DNA of 62,000 nucleotides from Branchiostoma floridae (lineage: Eukaryota; Chordata; Leptocardii; Amphioxiformes; Branchiostomatidae): the NCBI RefSeq assembly GCF_000003815.2, contig NC_049996.1:3882981-3944980 (forward strand), given 5' to 3'. Of this stretch, positions 1 through 12,159 are shown piece after piece. Below the pieces are notes generated by a model. It was not told the origin of the DNA. It saw only the letters and a list, made by a program, of their open reading frames with translations, and searched no databases. How positions within the stretch are numbered: the stretch's first letter is position 1; the number at the start of each line of letters is the position of its first letter. Both the position numbers and the translations under genes were made by a program.

Positions 1-95
1 TCTGTCACTGACGAAGGAAAGTGGATTCTTTCCGAAACGTCTGACCGTTTCAAAACCATATCCAGTTGCTTGAGTAACTATTTTTGGCGTAAAAA
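1..95 (-). repeat. Dispersed repeat D, edge copy
   Basis: Carries the family core 'cgtctgaccgtttc' followed by 'atatccagttgcttgagtaac'. The same core recurs, in one or the other orientation, near 5.4, 8.1, 30.6 and 55.4-55.7 kb. The window edge cuts this copy. Copies drift in reading frame, so I treat it as noncoding. The 55.4-kb copy is a palindrome, which suggests that D is half of an inverted-repeat element. Confidence 0.7.
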
Positions 96-639
96 CGGAG
101 ATTCACTTTCGAACGTTTCGAGTGACATCCATCACTCTTCTTCAGCGATACTAGAATGAACTGGCAGAACAATTCAATACAAGTACAGCTAACTAGAAAA
201 AAACTGGCTGAGCTACTAACTCATGGACTGTATGCAAGGATATTATATTATAAAATAAATCCTTGCTTGGGTTACTTCTGTTTTGTATCTTATTATAGAT
301 AAATGTGCGGCCTTCGTGGGCGCACTGTATTCATACCAATGCAAAAAGTGACTGCTAACTCTTAATACGATCGTATAGTAGTAAAGTGGAAGAGAAGAGA
401 GAAAGATGAAAAGAAATTTGTTTTCTTTGATTTTGTAGTAAATGTACTACGATAAAAGTGATGAACATTTTCTTATATTGTACTATCGTTATAGTACTTT
501 ATGCTACTGCTTTTGAATACAAATGCTTGGAAACAGAATCCAGGACCTTTGCCTATAGGATGATCTGTCTTAGTACAAAAACCGGCAACGTTGTATAATA
601 TGACAACGTTATGTAATATATTGCACAATCAGTCATTTC
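96..639. other. No feature seen
   Basis: AT-rich single-copy-looking sequence. Short open frames here show no recognisable domain, and I see no tandem or inverted structure. Confidence 0.5.
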
Positions 640-1000
640 TTTTTCTTCGATGAATAGGGCCAAATTTCGTAAGGACATTTTGCCAATGTCACCAATCTGT
701 GCCCATGTTCCGTTGTGGTCACACTGACATGCGATGCTTTTACGTATGAAGTCTACCTGATCCAAACACCCCCCCCCCTGCTAATGTCACATTCTAAAAA
801 TGATACAATATAAATTTACTGGAAATTATAGTGTTGCTACTGAATCCAAACCTCACTCACAGGTTTATGAAAATGTAATGAAAAGGAATTTGCAGTCATA
901 AAAGGGATGAATTGTCACCATTTTGCGACCAATTGCGCAATTTCGAAAAATTCCGTCATTTTCCAAGAAGTGCAATTTTCGGGAACGAATGGGTGCTTAC
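640..1000 (+). repeat. Dispersed repeat H, copy 1
   Basis: Shares with 3880-4190 an ordered set of motifs: 'ggtcaca.tgacatg', then 'tgtcacat', 'atacaatat' and 'agtgttg'. Both copies run directly into the 3' end of MITE A. That arrangement suggests H and A ends are parts of one larger element. A poly-C run lies at about 768-778. The copy is diverged, so its boundaries are approximate. Confidence 0.4.
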
Positions 1001-1004
1001 TGTG

Positions 1005-1101
1005 CTACTTTATTTTTTTTATTTCTGAAACGCATTGTTCATCTTTTGAACCCCGCAGTGCCGCACAAGTGCCGCAAGTGCATTGAGATACCACATTTAC
1101 G
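1005..1101. repeat. MITE A, right-half fragment
   Basis: Contains the right half of the MITE A family: 'atttctgaaa', 'gaaccccgcagtgccgca' and the terminal 'gagataccac'. The left terminal repeat is missing. Better copies lie at 12.16, 21.1 and 33.96 kb. Confidence 0.6.
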
Positions 1102-1125
1102 TGCAGTCGGCTAGTCCAGTGAGAT

Positions 1126-1251
1126 ACTGTAAAATTTAAGTTCGCGGAGATTTAATTTCGCGGCAGCTTTGCTGTAGTCGCATCGCTGTACTTTAAATAT
1201 CCGAAAACCGCGAATAAAAACCGCCGCGATAATCTCTGCATTTCCAGTACT
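1126..1251. mobile_element. MITE B, short copy
   Basis: Begins 'tactgtaaaa' and ends 'catttccagta', so the ends are inverted. Inside are the family's inverted 'ttcgcgg' and 'ccgcgaa' boxes. The copy at 60.28 kb is cleaner and defines TA target duplications. This one is shorter than that copy and diverged. Confidence 0.6.
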
Positions 1252-1649
1252 ACCTTCATGGTTTGTGCGCTCCGACATCATTCACATTGTCCGCAACTAT
1301 GGTCAGACGCAAACATATTTCTGACGCCATATCTTAAGCCATGTAATCAATACAAATGTTTTAACCGAACCAGACAATGCTTTGAATGGCGGGCATTTTG
1401 ATGCATGTAGGCGGCAGCAAAGGTGGACAGTTGTGTTGATGCCAAGAAGATATATGTATTCTCTGATGCCTCAGATTGACCTAACATTTCACCATTATAT
1501 AAAACTTACGACAATGAATGGTAAAGGGAGATCAGTCAATTGAGCTGAACCATGATATGTCATTTTAAGAAGCTTATAGTAATACAGTTACTGTATTTTT
1601 TAACGTCGAGCGTATTTAAATTTGCCAACCACACCGGATCATTTCTAAT
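1252..1649. other. No feature seen
   Basis: No repeat structure, RNA gene or convincing open frame seen. Confidence 0.5.
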
Positions 1650-1745
1650 AGCTCCCCACACAATGGATTGTCGACTTGACATCTCCATCCGAAATGACTA
1701 ATCCAACCTCTCCTAACCGTGCCCGGGTGGGTTTTGAACCCACGA
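1650..1745 (-). repeat. tRNA-derived SINE fragment
   Basis: On the minus strand a T-arm-like hairpin is perfect: GTGGG, a seven-base TTCAAAA loop, then CCCAC, matching a Pol III B box. It is followed by 'catttcggatggagatgtc'. No D-arm, A box or matching acceptor strand can be found, so this is not an intact tRNA gene. The second copy at 1885-1965 supports a SINE origin. Confidence 0.45.
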
Positions 1746-1884
1746 TGTTTGATCAATAGGGCAAAACAACATATTTAAGAATTTATACCTTTTAGCTTAA
1801 ACTTAAGTGAGCTTATGTTTAAAAGCATTATCTAGTTATTTTGCATGCAGGGATTTGAAGTCTGACTTTCCCATGTACACAAAG

Positions 1885-1965
1885 CCAAAGATTTAACGTC
1901 CCATCCGAAGTCGGTGAAGATGACGCAACCCTATTAAAACAGTGCCCATGCAGGGTTTGACCCTT
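1885..1965 (-). repeat. tRNA-derived SINE fragment, second copy
   Basis: The minus strand reads 'gggtcaaaccctgcatgggc', then 'acttcggatgggacgtta'. The order of B-box-like hairpin followed by a 'tcggatgg' body matches the fragment at 1650-1745. Both copies are degenerate. Confidence 0.4.
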
Positions 1966-2455
1966 CATCCATTGCACAGATGTTTGTTTCCCCTATAAAT
2001 GGGGCCGTTGTCTTTAACTCCGCAAGCCAAATGATAACTGCAACCACTCACAAACCGTTCTGGAGCTTGACCCTTCAACTGCTTGAAAGTAATTTTTGAA
2101 CCATATGAAAAATGGAGTCACTAACTCTTGTGTACATATTACAAAACGTTGAGCATTTGATAACAACTTCTTTCCTTTTTTCATTCTGAAAAACTAATAT
2201 GCTTATAACTCCTCTGTCAGAGCTTTTAGAGAGCTTGTAACGGAGACGGTTGTCGCGACGGGGTCTCAAGTGTTCCTGTCGTCTGAAAGACCTGTCTGTC
2301 ATATTCCGATAATTGATTGCCTTCTCCAGACTTGGAGTGAGTTCTAAGATGTCCCCTGTGTCTTCTCTGTCTACAGCTTTGACGCCAATATGTCTATCAG
2401 TCGGATTAGATTGACAACAGAGAGTGTATCGTATGATTGACCCTATTGTTATTTT
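1966..2455. other. No feature seen
   Basis: Nothing recognisable. A minus-strand open frame at 2075-2302 has no known domain. Confidence 0.5.
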
Positions 2456-2456
2456 C

Positions 2457-2680
2457 CGTTGTGCTGGTAACGTTAGGGTGCTTGGCCCAAATCGTAGAGG
2501 TCTTGGGTTCGAATCCCTTGATATGCTACCAATCTTGGTATCGACTTTTACACTACATCCAGGTGTAAAAAAAATGGGAACCTGACTTTGGTTAGGAGGT
2601 TAAAGGCGGTGGAAGGAGACGGGCTAGCTCTGCCTTCCAATACTGTGCCCTAGACACAGTGGATAACAATCCACTAGCCA
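2457..2680 (+). repeat. tRNA-derived SINE (family C), near full length
   Basis: The head has an A-box-like 'tggtaacgttagggtgc' and a B box 'gggttcgaatccc'. The body has 'ccaggtgtaaaa', 'cctgactttggttagg' and 'gtgccctagacacagtgga'. The same body occurs at 25.4, 43.7, 55.9/56.4 and 58.6 kb. The tRNA-like promoter implies past Pol III transcription. Mobilisation would have depended on a LINE; which one is unknown. Confidence 0.8.
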
Positions 2681-3134
2681 AAAATGTTAAGAAGCTCTAA
2701 CTTAGCTTTCTCTCATCAGCAGATACTGTTGGAGGCAAAAGACTTTAACGTCGAAGCATACTATCAGGCCTTGATACTGACAAAAACGGTTTTGTGTTTC
2801 TGTGACATTATTTGCGCACCAGTAAGACATTTCGAAAAGGGTTTTACAAATTCGAAACATAATAATTGCTTTAGAGCCCACCGAAAGAAATTAATAGGAC
2901 TAAGAAAGTGACATACCCAAATTCCAGTATGGCCTAGAATTTCTGAGTGCTCAACAAATCTCACTGCTAAAAATCTTTTCTACCCTTTAAATGTTTTGTT
3001 GTTTTTCAGTCGTATCTTATTTTACATTTTGCTTGATATTTGACACCCATAAACACTGCACGAAAAGCCAATTTTGCGGGGTAGAAGTCGTGTTGCACGT
3101 GTCTGCAGATTCGAATTTCAAGGGTAAAACATTG
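2681..3134. other. No feature seen
   Basis: No repeat or recognisable coding signal. Confidence 0.5.
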
Positions 3135-3240
3135 TTTGTGGTATGGTCGTAGCTCGGTCACAGCGCGATCGCCGTGCGTTCGGTGGAATGGTGGGGACGG
3201 TCACGGGCTTCAACCGCCGACAACTCGTAATTTCAACCCA
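3135..3240 (+). repeat. Possible tRNA-like SINE head
   Basis: 'gtcgtagctcggtcacagcg' resembles a tRNA D-arm and A box. A degenerate B-box-like 'gggcttcaaccgc' follows about 65 bases later. There is no acceptor-stem pairing. It is GC-rich compared with its surroundings. Confidence 0.3.
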
Positions 3241-3879
3241 GCGAAAAGCTAAAAGGTAATATAAACACGTCAGGACACATAATGGTCGACCTATTTTCCC
3301 CGCCGACTCGAGCTTACTTTAATACCTTTGCTACTATCACGGATTCAGACCAAGGCCAAAGCATATACACTATATCCTTGAGTTCTAAATGAAGACTACA
3401 TGGAGTGACACCCAGTTATGAAGAAGCCTTTTATCTATGTCTTACTTTGGAGAATAATCTAAAAGTGTCTCTGAGCTTAATAATGCATGGATGAAGACAA
3501 TTATTTCTGCACAACTTAGTTAAGTACAGCTCAAAGCAAAGACAAAATATACACATGTTAGTCCGGGTATCATAGTCTAGTATATGTAAGTTTGACTACA
3601 CAGCACTTCTTGGTTAAAATGTATTATACAGTCAGTTTTTCAAAACACATCATGAGGATTATGGTTTTTAGTACTAGTCACATTTCTAAAGTGAGGTATT
3701 CCACTTTCTATATACACTAAATGAAGATTTCTATTATCAACATAATTAGCGCAATGTACGATAAAGTACACCTCATCTCTACGGTGTTTGAGGTACAAAA
3801 TTCTTAGGTTCTTTGCTCTAGAGGAGTCTAGTTATGCCTTACTAGATCAAATGACAGTTTATACGTTATCTCACTAGGC
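3241..3879. other. No feature seen
   Basis: AT-rich sequence with no recognised element. Confidence 0.5.
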
Positions 3880-4190
3880 CTATGATTGCGGCAACTTTGC
3901 GACCTTTTGCCTATCATCCCTTGCGGTCACAGTGACATGTGACACACGGGTAAACTACGTGACCTCTGTGAGCAAAATGGCCGCTGTCTGAATGTCACAT
4001 CTTCAGTTTCAGCACCAAAATACAATATTAGATACCTTTATTTGAAGTCTCAGTGTTGTCAGTAAACCAAAAACCAAATTCATTTATTCAAATTATTCGA
4101 AAATAAATCTAAAGGGGTAACGTCTGTCAGCGACTAGTTTGCGTCATTTGGCGCTATTTAGCGAATTTGACCAATTACGATTATTTTTGA
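3880..4190 (+). repeat. Dispersed repeat H, copy 2
   Basis: Same motif order as 640-1000: 'gcggtcacagtgacatgtg', 'atgtcacat', 'atacaatat', 'agtgttg'. It runs into a MITE A end at 4188. Its last ~100 bases are repeated in inverted orientation at 5190-5297. Confidence 0.4.
4090..4190 (+). repeat. Left arm of a ~105-bp inverted repeat
   Basis: Reads 'attcaaattattcgaaaata', then 'ggggtaacgtctgt', 'agtttgcgtcat' and 'gaccaattacga'. The reverse complement of 5190-5297 carries the same words in the same order. The arms are about 1 kb apart and enclose the (ATT)n tract. Confidence 0.6.
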
Positions 4191-4232
4191 GTGCCGCACC
4201 GAGGCCCCAACTGCAGTGAGAGACCACCTGTA
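4188..4232. repeat. MITE A terminal fragment
   Basis: Contains 'gagtgccgcaccg' and the terminal 'tgcagtgaga.accacc' of the MITE A family. Only the last ~45 bases are present. Confidence 0.5.
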
Positions 4233-4845
<613 letters not shown>

Positions 4846-4868
4846 TCAACAAAGTGCAAAACAGGACA

Positions 4869-4916
4869 GAGAGGTGATACACTCTAGCATTATGCTAATA
4901 TTAACATCACCTCTCA
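4869..4916. other. Short inverted repeat
   Basis: 'gagaggtgat' pairs perfectly with 'atcacctctc' about 26 bases downstream. Possibly a small MITE remnant beside the microsatellite. Confidence 0.4.
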
Positions 4917-5189
4917 GAAAAGATAACAACTGACAAGAACAAATAATTTAACAATATCAAAACAAACAATTCGCAGGTATTTACAATGATATAGATTACA
5001 AGATGGTTGCAAAGCGTTTGGTATGTACTATATATGTCTGGCTTAAATGTAAGTTGCTGCTGTTTGTACATGTGACAAGAAAAGTGAACGTTGGTCTGTT
5101 GTTAATTGTTCGCGAAAGATTCGCTAGCAGTAGCTAAGAGTCAACAACATGTAATCGCCTGACAACAATTTTTTTCGAAACTTTTCGAA

Positions 5190-5297
5190 AAAAAATCGTA
5201 ATTGGTAAAATTCACCAATTAGCACAAACATGACGCAAACTATTCGCTAACAGACGTTACCCCCTTAGATCTATTTTTGAATAATTTGAATCATCAA
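5190..5297 (-). repeat. Right arm of a ~105-bp inverted repeat
   Basis: The minus strand reads 'caaattattcaaaaatagat', then 'ggggtaacgtctgt', 'agtttgcgtcat' and 'accaattacga', matching 4090-4190. Reaching 4090-5297 overall, the pair could be the ends of a foldback element or two independent insertions. Confidence 0.6.
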
Positions 5298-5350
5298 AAA
5301 ATAAGTGGTCGAACAAAAACCTGCAAATCTACCATCCCCTACGTCGATGT

Positions 5351-5480
5351 AGGTTAGACATCCAGGTAATAAGATATGCTCAAAAGCAGTTACTCAAATA
5401 ACTGGATATGATTTTGAAAAGTGTCAGACGTTTCAGATGGCATCTACCATCCCTCGCCAGTGACACTGAAGAGATCTGAA
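5351..5480 (+). repeat. Dispersed repeat D
   Basis: Reads 'ttagacatccaggtaa', 'gcagttactcaa', 'aactggatatg', 'cagacgtttcagatggcat' and 'cagtgacactgaag'. It shares left flank 'tagac.cccaggtaa' with the copy at 8038, which sets a common left boundary. Confidence 0.75.
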
Positions 5481-6019
5481 AGAACTGATCTCTTATACCA
5501 TAACCAATTCTAACCATCCCCTACATTTCAACTCGACACAAAGAAGTCACCAATTATGCCCCTTCGTATTCTGAACGACCTCTGCGCACGGAAGGTCAAG
5601 CCTTGTGCGGGCTCCGAGGACTCGCATGCCCACCTTCTAATTACCAAAAGATACTTAATGCCTACAAAGCCGTTTACTCAATTCCCAGCTGACGTATGCC
5701 GCCTCCCTAAGTAGCTTCTAGAGTATTAGATTCACAGAGGCGCGGAATATTAGGAGGTTTTACACCGGTTTTGTCACTCCATCCGGTCTGTGTGATAAAT
5801 TTTCATATAGAAATAAAATACATGTAAGAAGATTTCAATTACATAGTCTTAAATTTTGTGACACACTTTTTTTGTTGTTTTATCATTAAACGAGATTGGA
5901 AATTTAGAACGGTCAATGAGTTTTTTTTTATTGAAAATCTCCTGAAATCCCCAAATGTGTACATGTTTAATTGGAGCCTTTACAAAATACAATAGTACAT
6001 TAATATTGTAGTTTTTTTT
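5481..6019. other. No feature seen
   Basis: 5560-5700 is GC-richer than its surroundings, but I recognise no product or repeat in it. Confidence 0.4.
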
Positions 6020-6245
6020 AAATGTACCTAAAAGATGCTTGTGGCACTTTAATGGTACACATCGCAACTTGACACCGAATGCTTCAGGCTACAAAGTAAC
6101 ACATTTCAAACATATTCAGGTAAAATACTGGTAAATTAATTTTCTACTTTTTTACATGTACCTAAAAGATGTTTGTGGTACTGTAATGGTACCTATCCCA
6201 ATTTGAAACCAAACTATTCAGGCTACAAAGTAACACATTTCACCT
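6020..6245. repeat. Two-copy tandem duplication, period ~134 bp
   Basis: 'atgtacctaaaagatg' occurs at 6022 and 6156. Each copy continues with 'ttgtgg.act.taatggtac' and 'caggctacaaagtaacacat'. The copies are diverged by scattered substitutions and small indels. Confidence 0.85.
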
Positions 6246-8037
6246 ACGTGACAGTAAAAGAAAATTTAACACGAGGTCATTGATTTACATCAAAGTCTCA
6301 GTTGTACCAAGAGCGCACTGAGCTGATGTGATCTTCTGCTCTTTCTTCCCCGAGGGGCTAAGCTTTGTATTTTATCATTCCTGACTCTGTAGATATCTCT
6401 CGTCGTAAGGTACACCATGTTGTGTCTCATATACTATGACTTGGTTAGGCATAGACAGGACACAAATTCGAAAGCTGAACATAGGCGTGGCTTCAAAAGA
6501 CCTCTTTGTAGGTGTATTCTGTGCATACGTAATCTTATCTCAACACATATATCTTTTACACTACTTAATTGTAGTGGCACCACTGAAGATCTTGCTATAC
6601 TATATTTCTCCACCTTGTATTCTGTTGTTCATATTCCTACATGACCTTGTGCCTTTCTTTTGAATTCTCTGATCTTGTTTCTGTTGTCACTTAATGCCAC
6701 ATATAACTTTGTCAGGTAAAAGTACAGAACCAAATTTGCAAGTAAATCTCTGTACCGGTACCTGTTCTTTTGATTGTGTTTCATACACATCCCTATAGAC
6801 TGTCAACTGCCCTTACAACAACCCCTCTCAATCTATGCTATTCTCTACGTCACAACAGTACTTATATTCATTTTGCCGGTGGCAGAACGAACTGAGACTT
6901 CACACACAGGTAACCATACACGTGAGACGAGACCTTTTTCATATTTGATGTATGATATGTCCAAACGTATCTGACATGTAATGGATTCATCTTGAAAGGC
7001 GGGGTCTTCAAGCTTGAAGTAGTGGGGCAAGGTGAATGTGATTATCAAATATCGATCACTCGTGTAGGAAATTTTGCGTGTGCAGGTATTATTTTCGGTT
7101 CTAAAGAATCTGTCCCAGAATTTCCACTTGAAGCTCAGACCTCCCTAGTGATTTATGAATGAATTTCGTAGATGATAAATCATTCCTAAAGCTATCTACG
7201 TACCATACGTCACAAACCATTCGTCAGCCCCTTCTTGAGTGATTCCCCTTCAAAGCCTGAAATACAAATGCCCCCTGCAGCTCCAAATACGCGACCAGGG
7301 GGCCAAAACCTACACCACTTCTTCCATTTTCTCTCCCCCATACGTCTACTAAATACCATTAGGATCCATTCAAATACACGTACAATTTCACGAGTTATGT
7401 ACTGTTATGTACTGTTAACAGTCAACACATCGAAATCATGGCCTATCTGGCGAAGGTGAAGCCGAATATATTTTTTTTTCCAGTCATGATTTTACATTTT
7501 GAATGGTATCTTATTAGATGGAGAAATGGATATCTTTATCACAAGTCACTACAAAAGAAAATGTCTTAGTACTAAAGTTACAAGATATTCAAATCGTACG
7601 TAAGTAGAAGAAGAAGAAGAAGTCGCAGCAAGTGCGCAGCCCTATAAGAATGGGGGTGGAACACGGATAAGTTACAGATGAGGAAGTGTAGGCGGCTTGG
7701 TGTCGCTTCTTCGTGAGTGATGACCCTCGGAAGTGCCACTTTACGTAGAGTACATTACCGGAAAGCGCGGATCCACTACGAAAGGGTAGTAAGCCGTGCG
7801 TAAGCGTATCCATTTGTCTGACTACACCCAAGCATTCGAGACTACACCACTAGTTACGCATCCACCGGATTCTAGGACAATGCTTCGGGGCAATCAGAAA
7901 ATGAATTTTAATCATGTAGACATAAATAATAGAATTCAAGCCTTGGTTCTGACGTCGTGTATTTTGAAGTGCCCTGCTAAGAATAGACGATATTGTTTTG
8001 ATCGTCTGCATTACATGTTGATGTAGTTACGTCGCTG
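6246..8037. other. No feature seen
   Basis: About 1.8 kb with no recognised repeat. It contains a short (GAA)n run near 7605-7622 and several open frames under 85 codons without known domains. Confidence 0.4.
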
Positions 8038-8158
8038 AAGATTAGACACCCAGGTAAAAAGATATGCCGAAAAAAAGCAGTTACTCAAGCAACTGGATAT
8101 GGTTTTAGAAACGGTCAGACGTTTCAGATAGCATCCACTATCTTTCGTCAGTGACACG
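8038..8158 (+). repeat. Dispersed repeat D
   Basis: Same orientation and left boundary as 5351: 'ttagacacccaggtaa', then 'gcagttactcaagcaactgg' and 'cagacgtttcagatagcat', ending 'gtcagtgaca'. Confidence 0.75.
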
Positions 8159-8655
8159 TGTTGAGGTAGTTCTATCTATTTTTCTTATGGACTCGCCACA
8201 CTGTGGGGTTTTGTGTATATAAAATGTTCTTTTACAGGAACATTTCAAGATGGTAAATTGTCCTCTTTTGGTTGTTATAGAAGGCTGGAGTTGCTACAGT
8301 TAAACTGTATAATTATCAACTATCCCATAACAGTGTCGCTATTCTTATTACCACTTTTGATAGGAAAATTATCAGAACCAATTTTCAATTCTTTATTCAT
8401 CCAGACTAAAACGCCGACTGAACCTCGTTATAGGACGCTAAAATTACTACTGTATGGTTACCAATTATCATTCAAAACACAATTTTGCTTAAGACTACCA
8501 ATCAGTTTATCTTCGCACGCGAAGCGTAGGGGATTCTTATCTATTATATATCAAAAGACTCAAGCCCTGGGCCTCCTGTTTATGGGCCAAACACACAATA
8601 ATTACGCCACACGACCCCACTAAAATAAACCTGAATGACCAGAATGTGGTAAAAC
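8159..8655. other. No assigned feature; one 136-codon open frame
   Basis: The plus-strand frame at 8213-8623 is among the longer ones in the window. Its product has no repeat, signal, membrane or domain pattern I recognise. Composition is like the surrounding DNA, so I do not call it a gene. Confidence 0.4.
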
Positions 8656-8868
8656 GCTAGGTCATCTTTATCCGTGGGGTAACCTATATCCGTTGGTTTT
8701 AAAGACATTTAGGGATCAGGTCGACAGACGACGGTTTCAAACATCACAATTTGAAATATTATAATTTGAAACCACATTCTGGCAACTTCACATCCCTAAA
8801 ATACCATGTTGAAAATAATCAACGGATAAAGGTCAACCCGCGAATAAAGGTGAACTAGCGTTAGCTTC
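8656..8868. mobile_element. MITE E, complete copy
   Basis: The left end 'catctttatccgtggggtaa' and 'atatccgttg' are mirrored on the right by 'caacggataaaggtcaaccc' and 'gaataaaggtgaactagcg'. Inner arms 'gtttcaaa' and 'tttgaaac' also pair. The whole unit is palindromic and ~210 bp with no coding capacity. Other copies lie at 32.9 (half), 38.46 and 52.43 kb. Confidence 0.8.
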
Positions 8869-9062
8869 AAATCAAGAGAAATAGAGAAGATTAGATTGAG
8901 TCCTTCCAACCCTCACCCGTGAGTAAGTATTTCCAATCACGCACCACTACGCATGAGCTGCGCATTGATCTGTGGTTAACAAGTAATGTTGGGGAGCTTT
9001 TACTGATCTCCAACCACTTCTTGATGAAATTGACCCTCCATGAGCTTGCATAACGTAGTACC

Positions 9063-9400
9063 ACTGGGGACAAGCTCAAAAACTCTTCTCGTCATTTGTT
9101 CGAGGGAAAGAGGGAAAGAACCGTTGATATGGAACAAAAGTTTGGACACTTTTCCATTTACAATTAGAAGGCGGTAAAAGATTTACAAAACGTTACACGT
9201 AAACAAAATTATTCTAGTGGTACTTGTATTCAAGCACAACTGGGGACAAGCTCAAAAACTCTTCTCGTCATTTGTTTGAGAGAGAGAAGAACACATGGAG
9301 CAAAATTTCGAGCGCTATACACTATTATACGATTTGAAGGCGATGGAAGATGAACAAAGTCTTTCACATAAACAAAGCTATTTCAAAACGATAGATTTGA
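9063..9400. repeat. Two-copy tandem duplication, period 176 bp
   Basis: A 38-base stretch starting 'actggggacaagctcaaaaa' is identical at 9063 and 9239. The rest of each unit is recognisably related ('gaaggcg.t..aagat', 'cacgtaaacaaa' versus 'cacataaacaaa'). Confidence 0.85.
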
Positions 9401-12159
9401 GAGAACAGGGTTTGAGATTATCCCTTGCCCCATTACAACTGTAGTCAAATGGCGATGCAAATGAGTACGTTTTCATAACACATAGGACTGTTGAGAAGGT
9501 CGCCGGAAACTACAAACTGATGACCCAGCCGAATGATTCAAAATGGCGGACGTTTGACCTTGTCATGATGTTCTTCGCTGATTCCAGACAAATAAAGTTA
9601 TCCCAGTGATATTGTCTTTCTCCTAGACGCTTCAACCGCTAAGCGAAAAATATTGTATAGATCCCTCAACGAACTATGCCCTTACATCTGGCATCATATT
9701 TCAGTTATGAAATCAAAAGTTACAAAAATGCAAGTTTGGTCACTGCATTGCCACTTTGCGATTGCCATACAGTGGAAAATACATATGCTATCACATGCGA
9801 GATCGTTTCCTGTGCAAATCATTAATATTCAAGGTCCATTTGCGTTTACTGCATATCTCGGTGGCTATACCATTACCACTTAATATCTTAAGACCTAAGA
9901 AACAATTTGAAAGCATTGATAGTTTGACTATTAGCAACACATATTTTTGTTGCCTTGCGTGATTCCTATATCGGCTTTTATATCTAAATATTTCAAGCGT
10001 AAGAGCTAGCACTTACAGAAAGAGGTTGCAATCCATATATGCATTTATGGTCATTTATGGCCAAATGGGTATCATTACGATCCTGCGAATCACCTACATA
10101 GCATTTCTACTTAGCTTCACTTCAGTAGACACATTATTATGGGGTCATTAAAGAGCTTGTTGCGCGTCCCTTGTGGATACAGTTGGAGGACATAACACAG
10201 ATTACGTGAGGCTTTGGGGACTTAGCAAGAAACGGTACTGCGCCGGCTTTTGGGATTACATGTATTACTCAATAACCAAGTATCCAACGCCAAAACAACA
10301 CAAACATTCTTCTGGGAAAAGCTTTAAGTGCTTGGTATGTTACTAGGTGTAAATTGTGTCACAAAGAGGCGTGATGATTGCATACCGCCTGAAAGTTTTG
10401 AGGCAGCTAATGGCCGCCATTTTGATAGCCGCCATTTTGTTTGCATTGTGCTACCTGATGACCAAATTAGTGTGCGTGATGGGGGAAGTTAATAACATCC
10501 GCCGGGACCCATTTTACCGCATGCACTCTTGACGATACGTAATATGTATTGACTTTTCAATCATTGGCGGCATACGGCGTTCTAATTTGTTGATGTTTTT
10601 TTTTGCATCGATAATGTTTTCCGATGTTTAAAAGGGGGCACGTCAATACACAATTTGTATGACCCACTTCCTGTTATAGTAGAGTGGTCCTGAATACGCA
10701 GTGTATCTATTATGTTTGTGATCTACAACATGTTGAAGATAACAAAGTTCCCATACTTTGAACAACTTGATGCAAATGATAAATTTCTATTTTTGATACG
10801 CCTATATAAAATCTGTATATCAAACACTTGTACAAAGATGCGAGAAGATTTTGACCATTCTATTTGCACGCACTTTCAAATAGTTAAATTACATCTCATT
10901 GCTTCTCTGATATGTCTATTATGTCAGTTATTAGTAACCTGTACCTAACCTGTAAAGAAATGACTGTACTAGAAAGGTTTTTCGTTCATTTAATTAAATG
11001 GTCTGTAGACTATTTTTCCTTTCACCTATAGAATTCACACTTTTATTGATTATATGTATGTTAATATCTGATACATATATAATAGTCGCTATTCTTATAA
11101 TCACCTTTTATGGAAAATATCATACCAAACTTAAGCTTTTTGATACTTAATACATATATCAAAATTTCAGACAAAGCAAAAAAGTAACAGGTAGAATAAC
11201 GTTTGCATTAAAGAAAAGACACAGATTAACGCAAATGTATATGCTATGTTCTCATGTGTAAGCTGCAAATCAAAGGTAAAAGAGTTCGTTTTAGGGACCG
11301 CATCTGTAAGCAGTGACACCTATGATGCAGTGCAATAGGTCAGAATTATCCAAAGGAAGGTGAGAGCCGGTCACAAAATCGTTGAATGAAATAGATATTT
11401 CGTCTTCTGAGTCAAACTTGTATCCTTCCTCCAATGACTAATATACTAAATTAGCACATTCCCTCTTCCATCAGATAATCTGCCATACATAATTACTAGA
11501 ACATTGATATAGATTAAATCGCAAATGAAATACGTCTCAGTGAGGCAGAAAAGCCGATTTTTGCAGTGATGAGTAGGTTAGTGATAAATGTACCCTTTAT
11601 AATCTGCTCTGCTGGCAAATACTTTTTACCTCCGGGAGAAAGGTTCAGCTTCGACGAGGGTACTGTTTTTGGTTGTTCTGTGTGCCAATGTTCTTATTTG
11701 TAACTCAAAACCTCCTTTTGACAGACTAGTATTATTTTCGTATGTACTTATTGTAAAAAAGTCCTGATTTTTTAAAAATATTCTGGGCCCCTGGCAGTAC
11801 TTTCAGGTACTACAGCATTGCAAAATAACACCCCCTTCCTAAACGTAGTGTGATATGATAGTACATTGACAGCTAGTTTTTTTTCACCTTTAAAAGATTT
11901 ATTCATGAGAAGCTCAAATCGGCCTGCAGGCCACTTTTCATTGAGGGCATGATGGAGGTAAGGGTCAGATTATGATTACGACAATAACAATCAGCCAGAG
12001 GAGGGAGATAGAGGGAGTTGATTAAAGTAAAAAGGAAGGGGAGAATACAATAATTTGTTTGGCTATGGTTATGGCTATACCGTTATTAGAAAGTCACAAC
12101 ATATCAAAGTATTTCGCGGAGATATGAGGTCTCCAACACGCTTCTTAGAGCTGTGTAAA
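9401..12159. other. No gene seen; contains YY1-like sites
   Basis: About 2.7 kb without recognised repeats. Notable only for GCCGCCATTTTG at 10413 and 10428 and CAAAATGGCGG at 9539, each matching the YY1 consensus. Confidence 0.4.

Noticed and set aside
1715-1745. tRNA gene on the minus strand
   Set aside because: The T-arm is perfect, but no D-arm, anticodon arm or pairing acceptor strand can be found; a second degenerate copy nearby points to a SINE.
8213-8623. 136-codon open frame as a gene
   Set aside because: No recognisable domain, no codon or compositional contrast with flanks and no splice context; one such frame is expected by chance in 62 kb.
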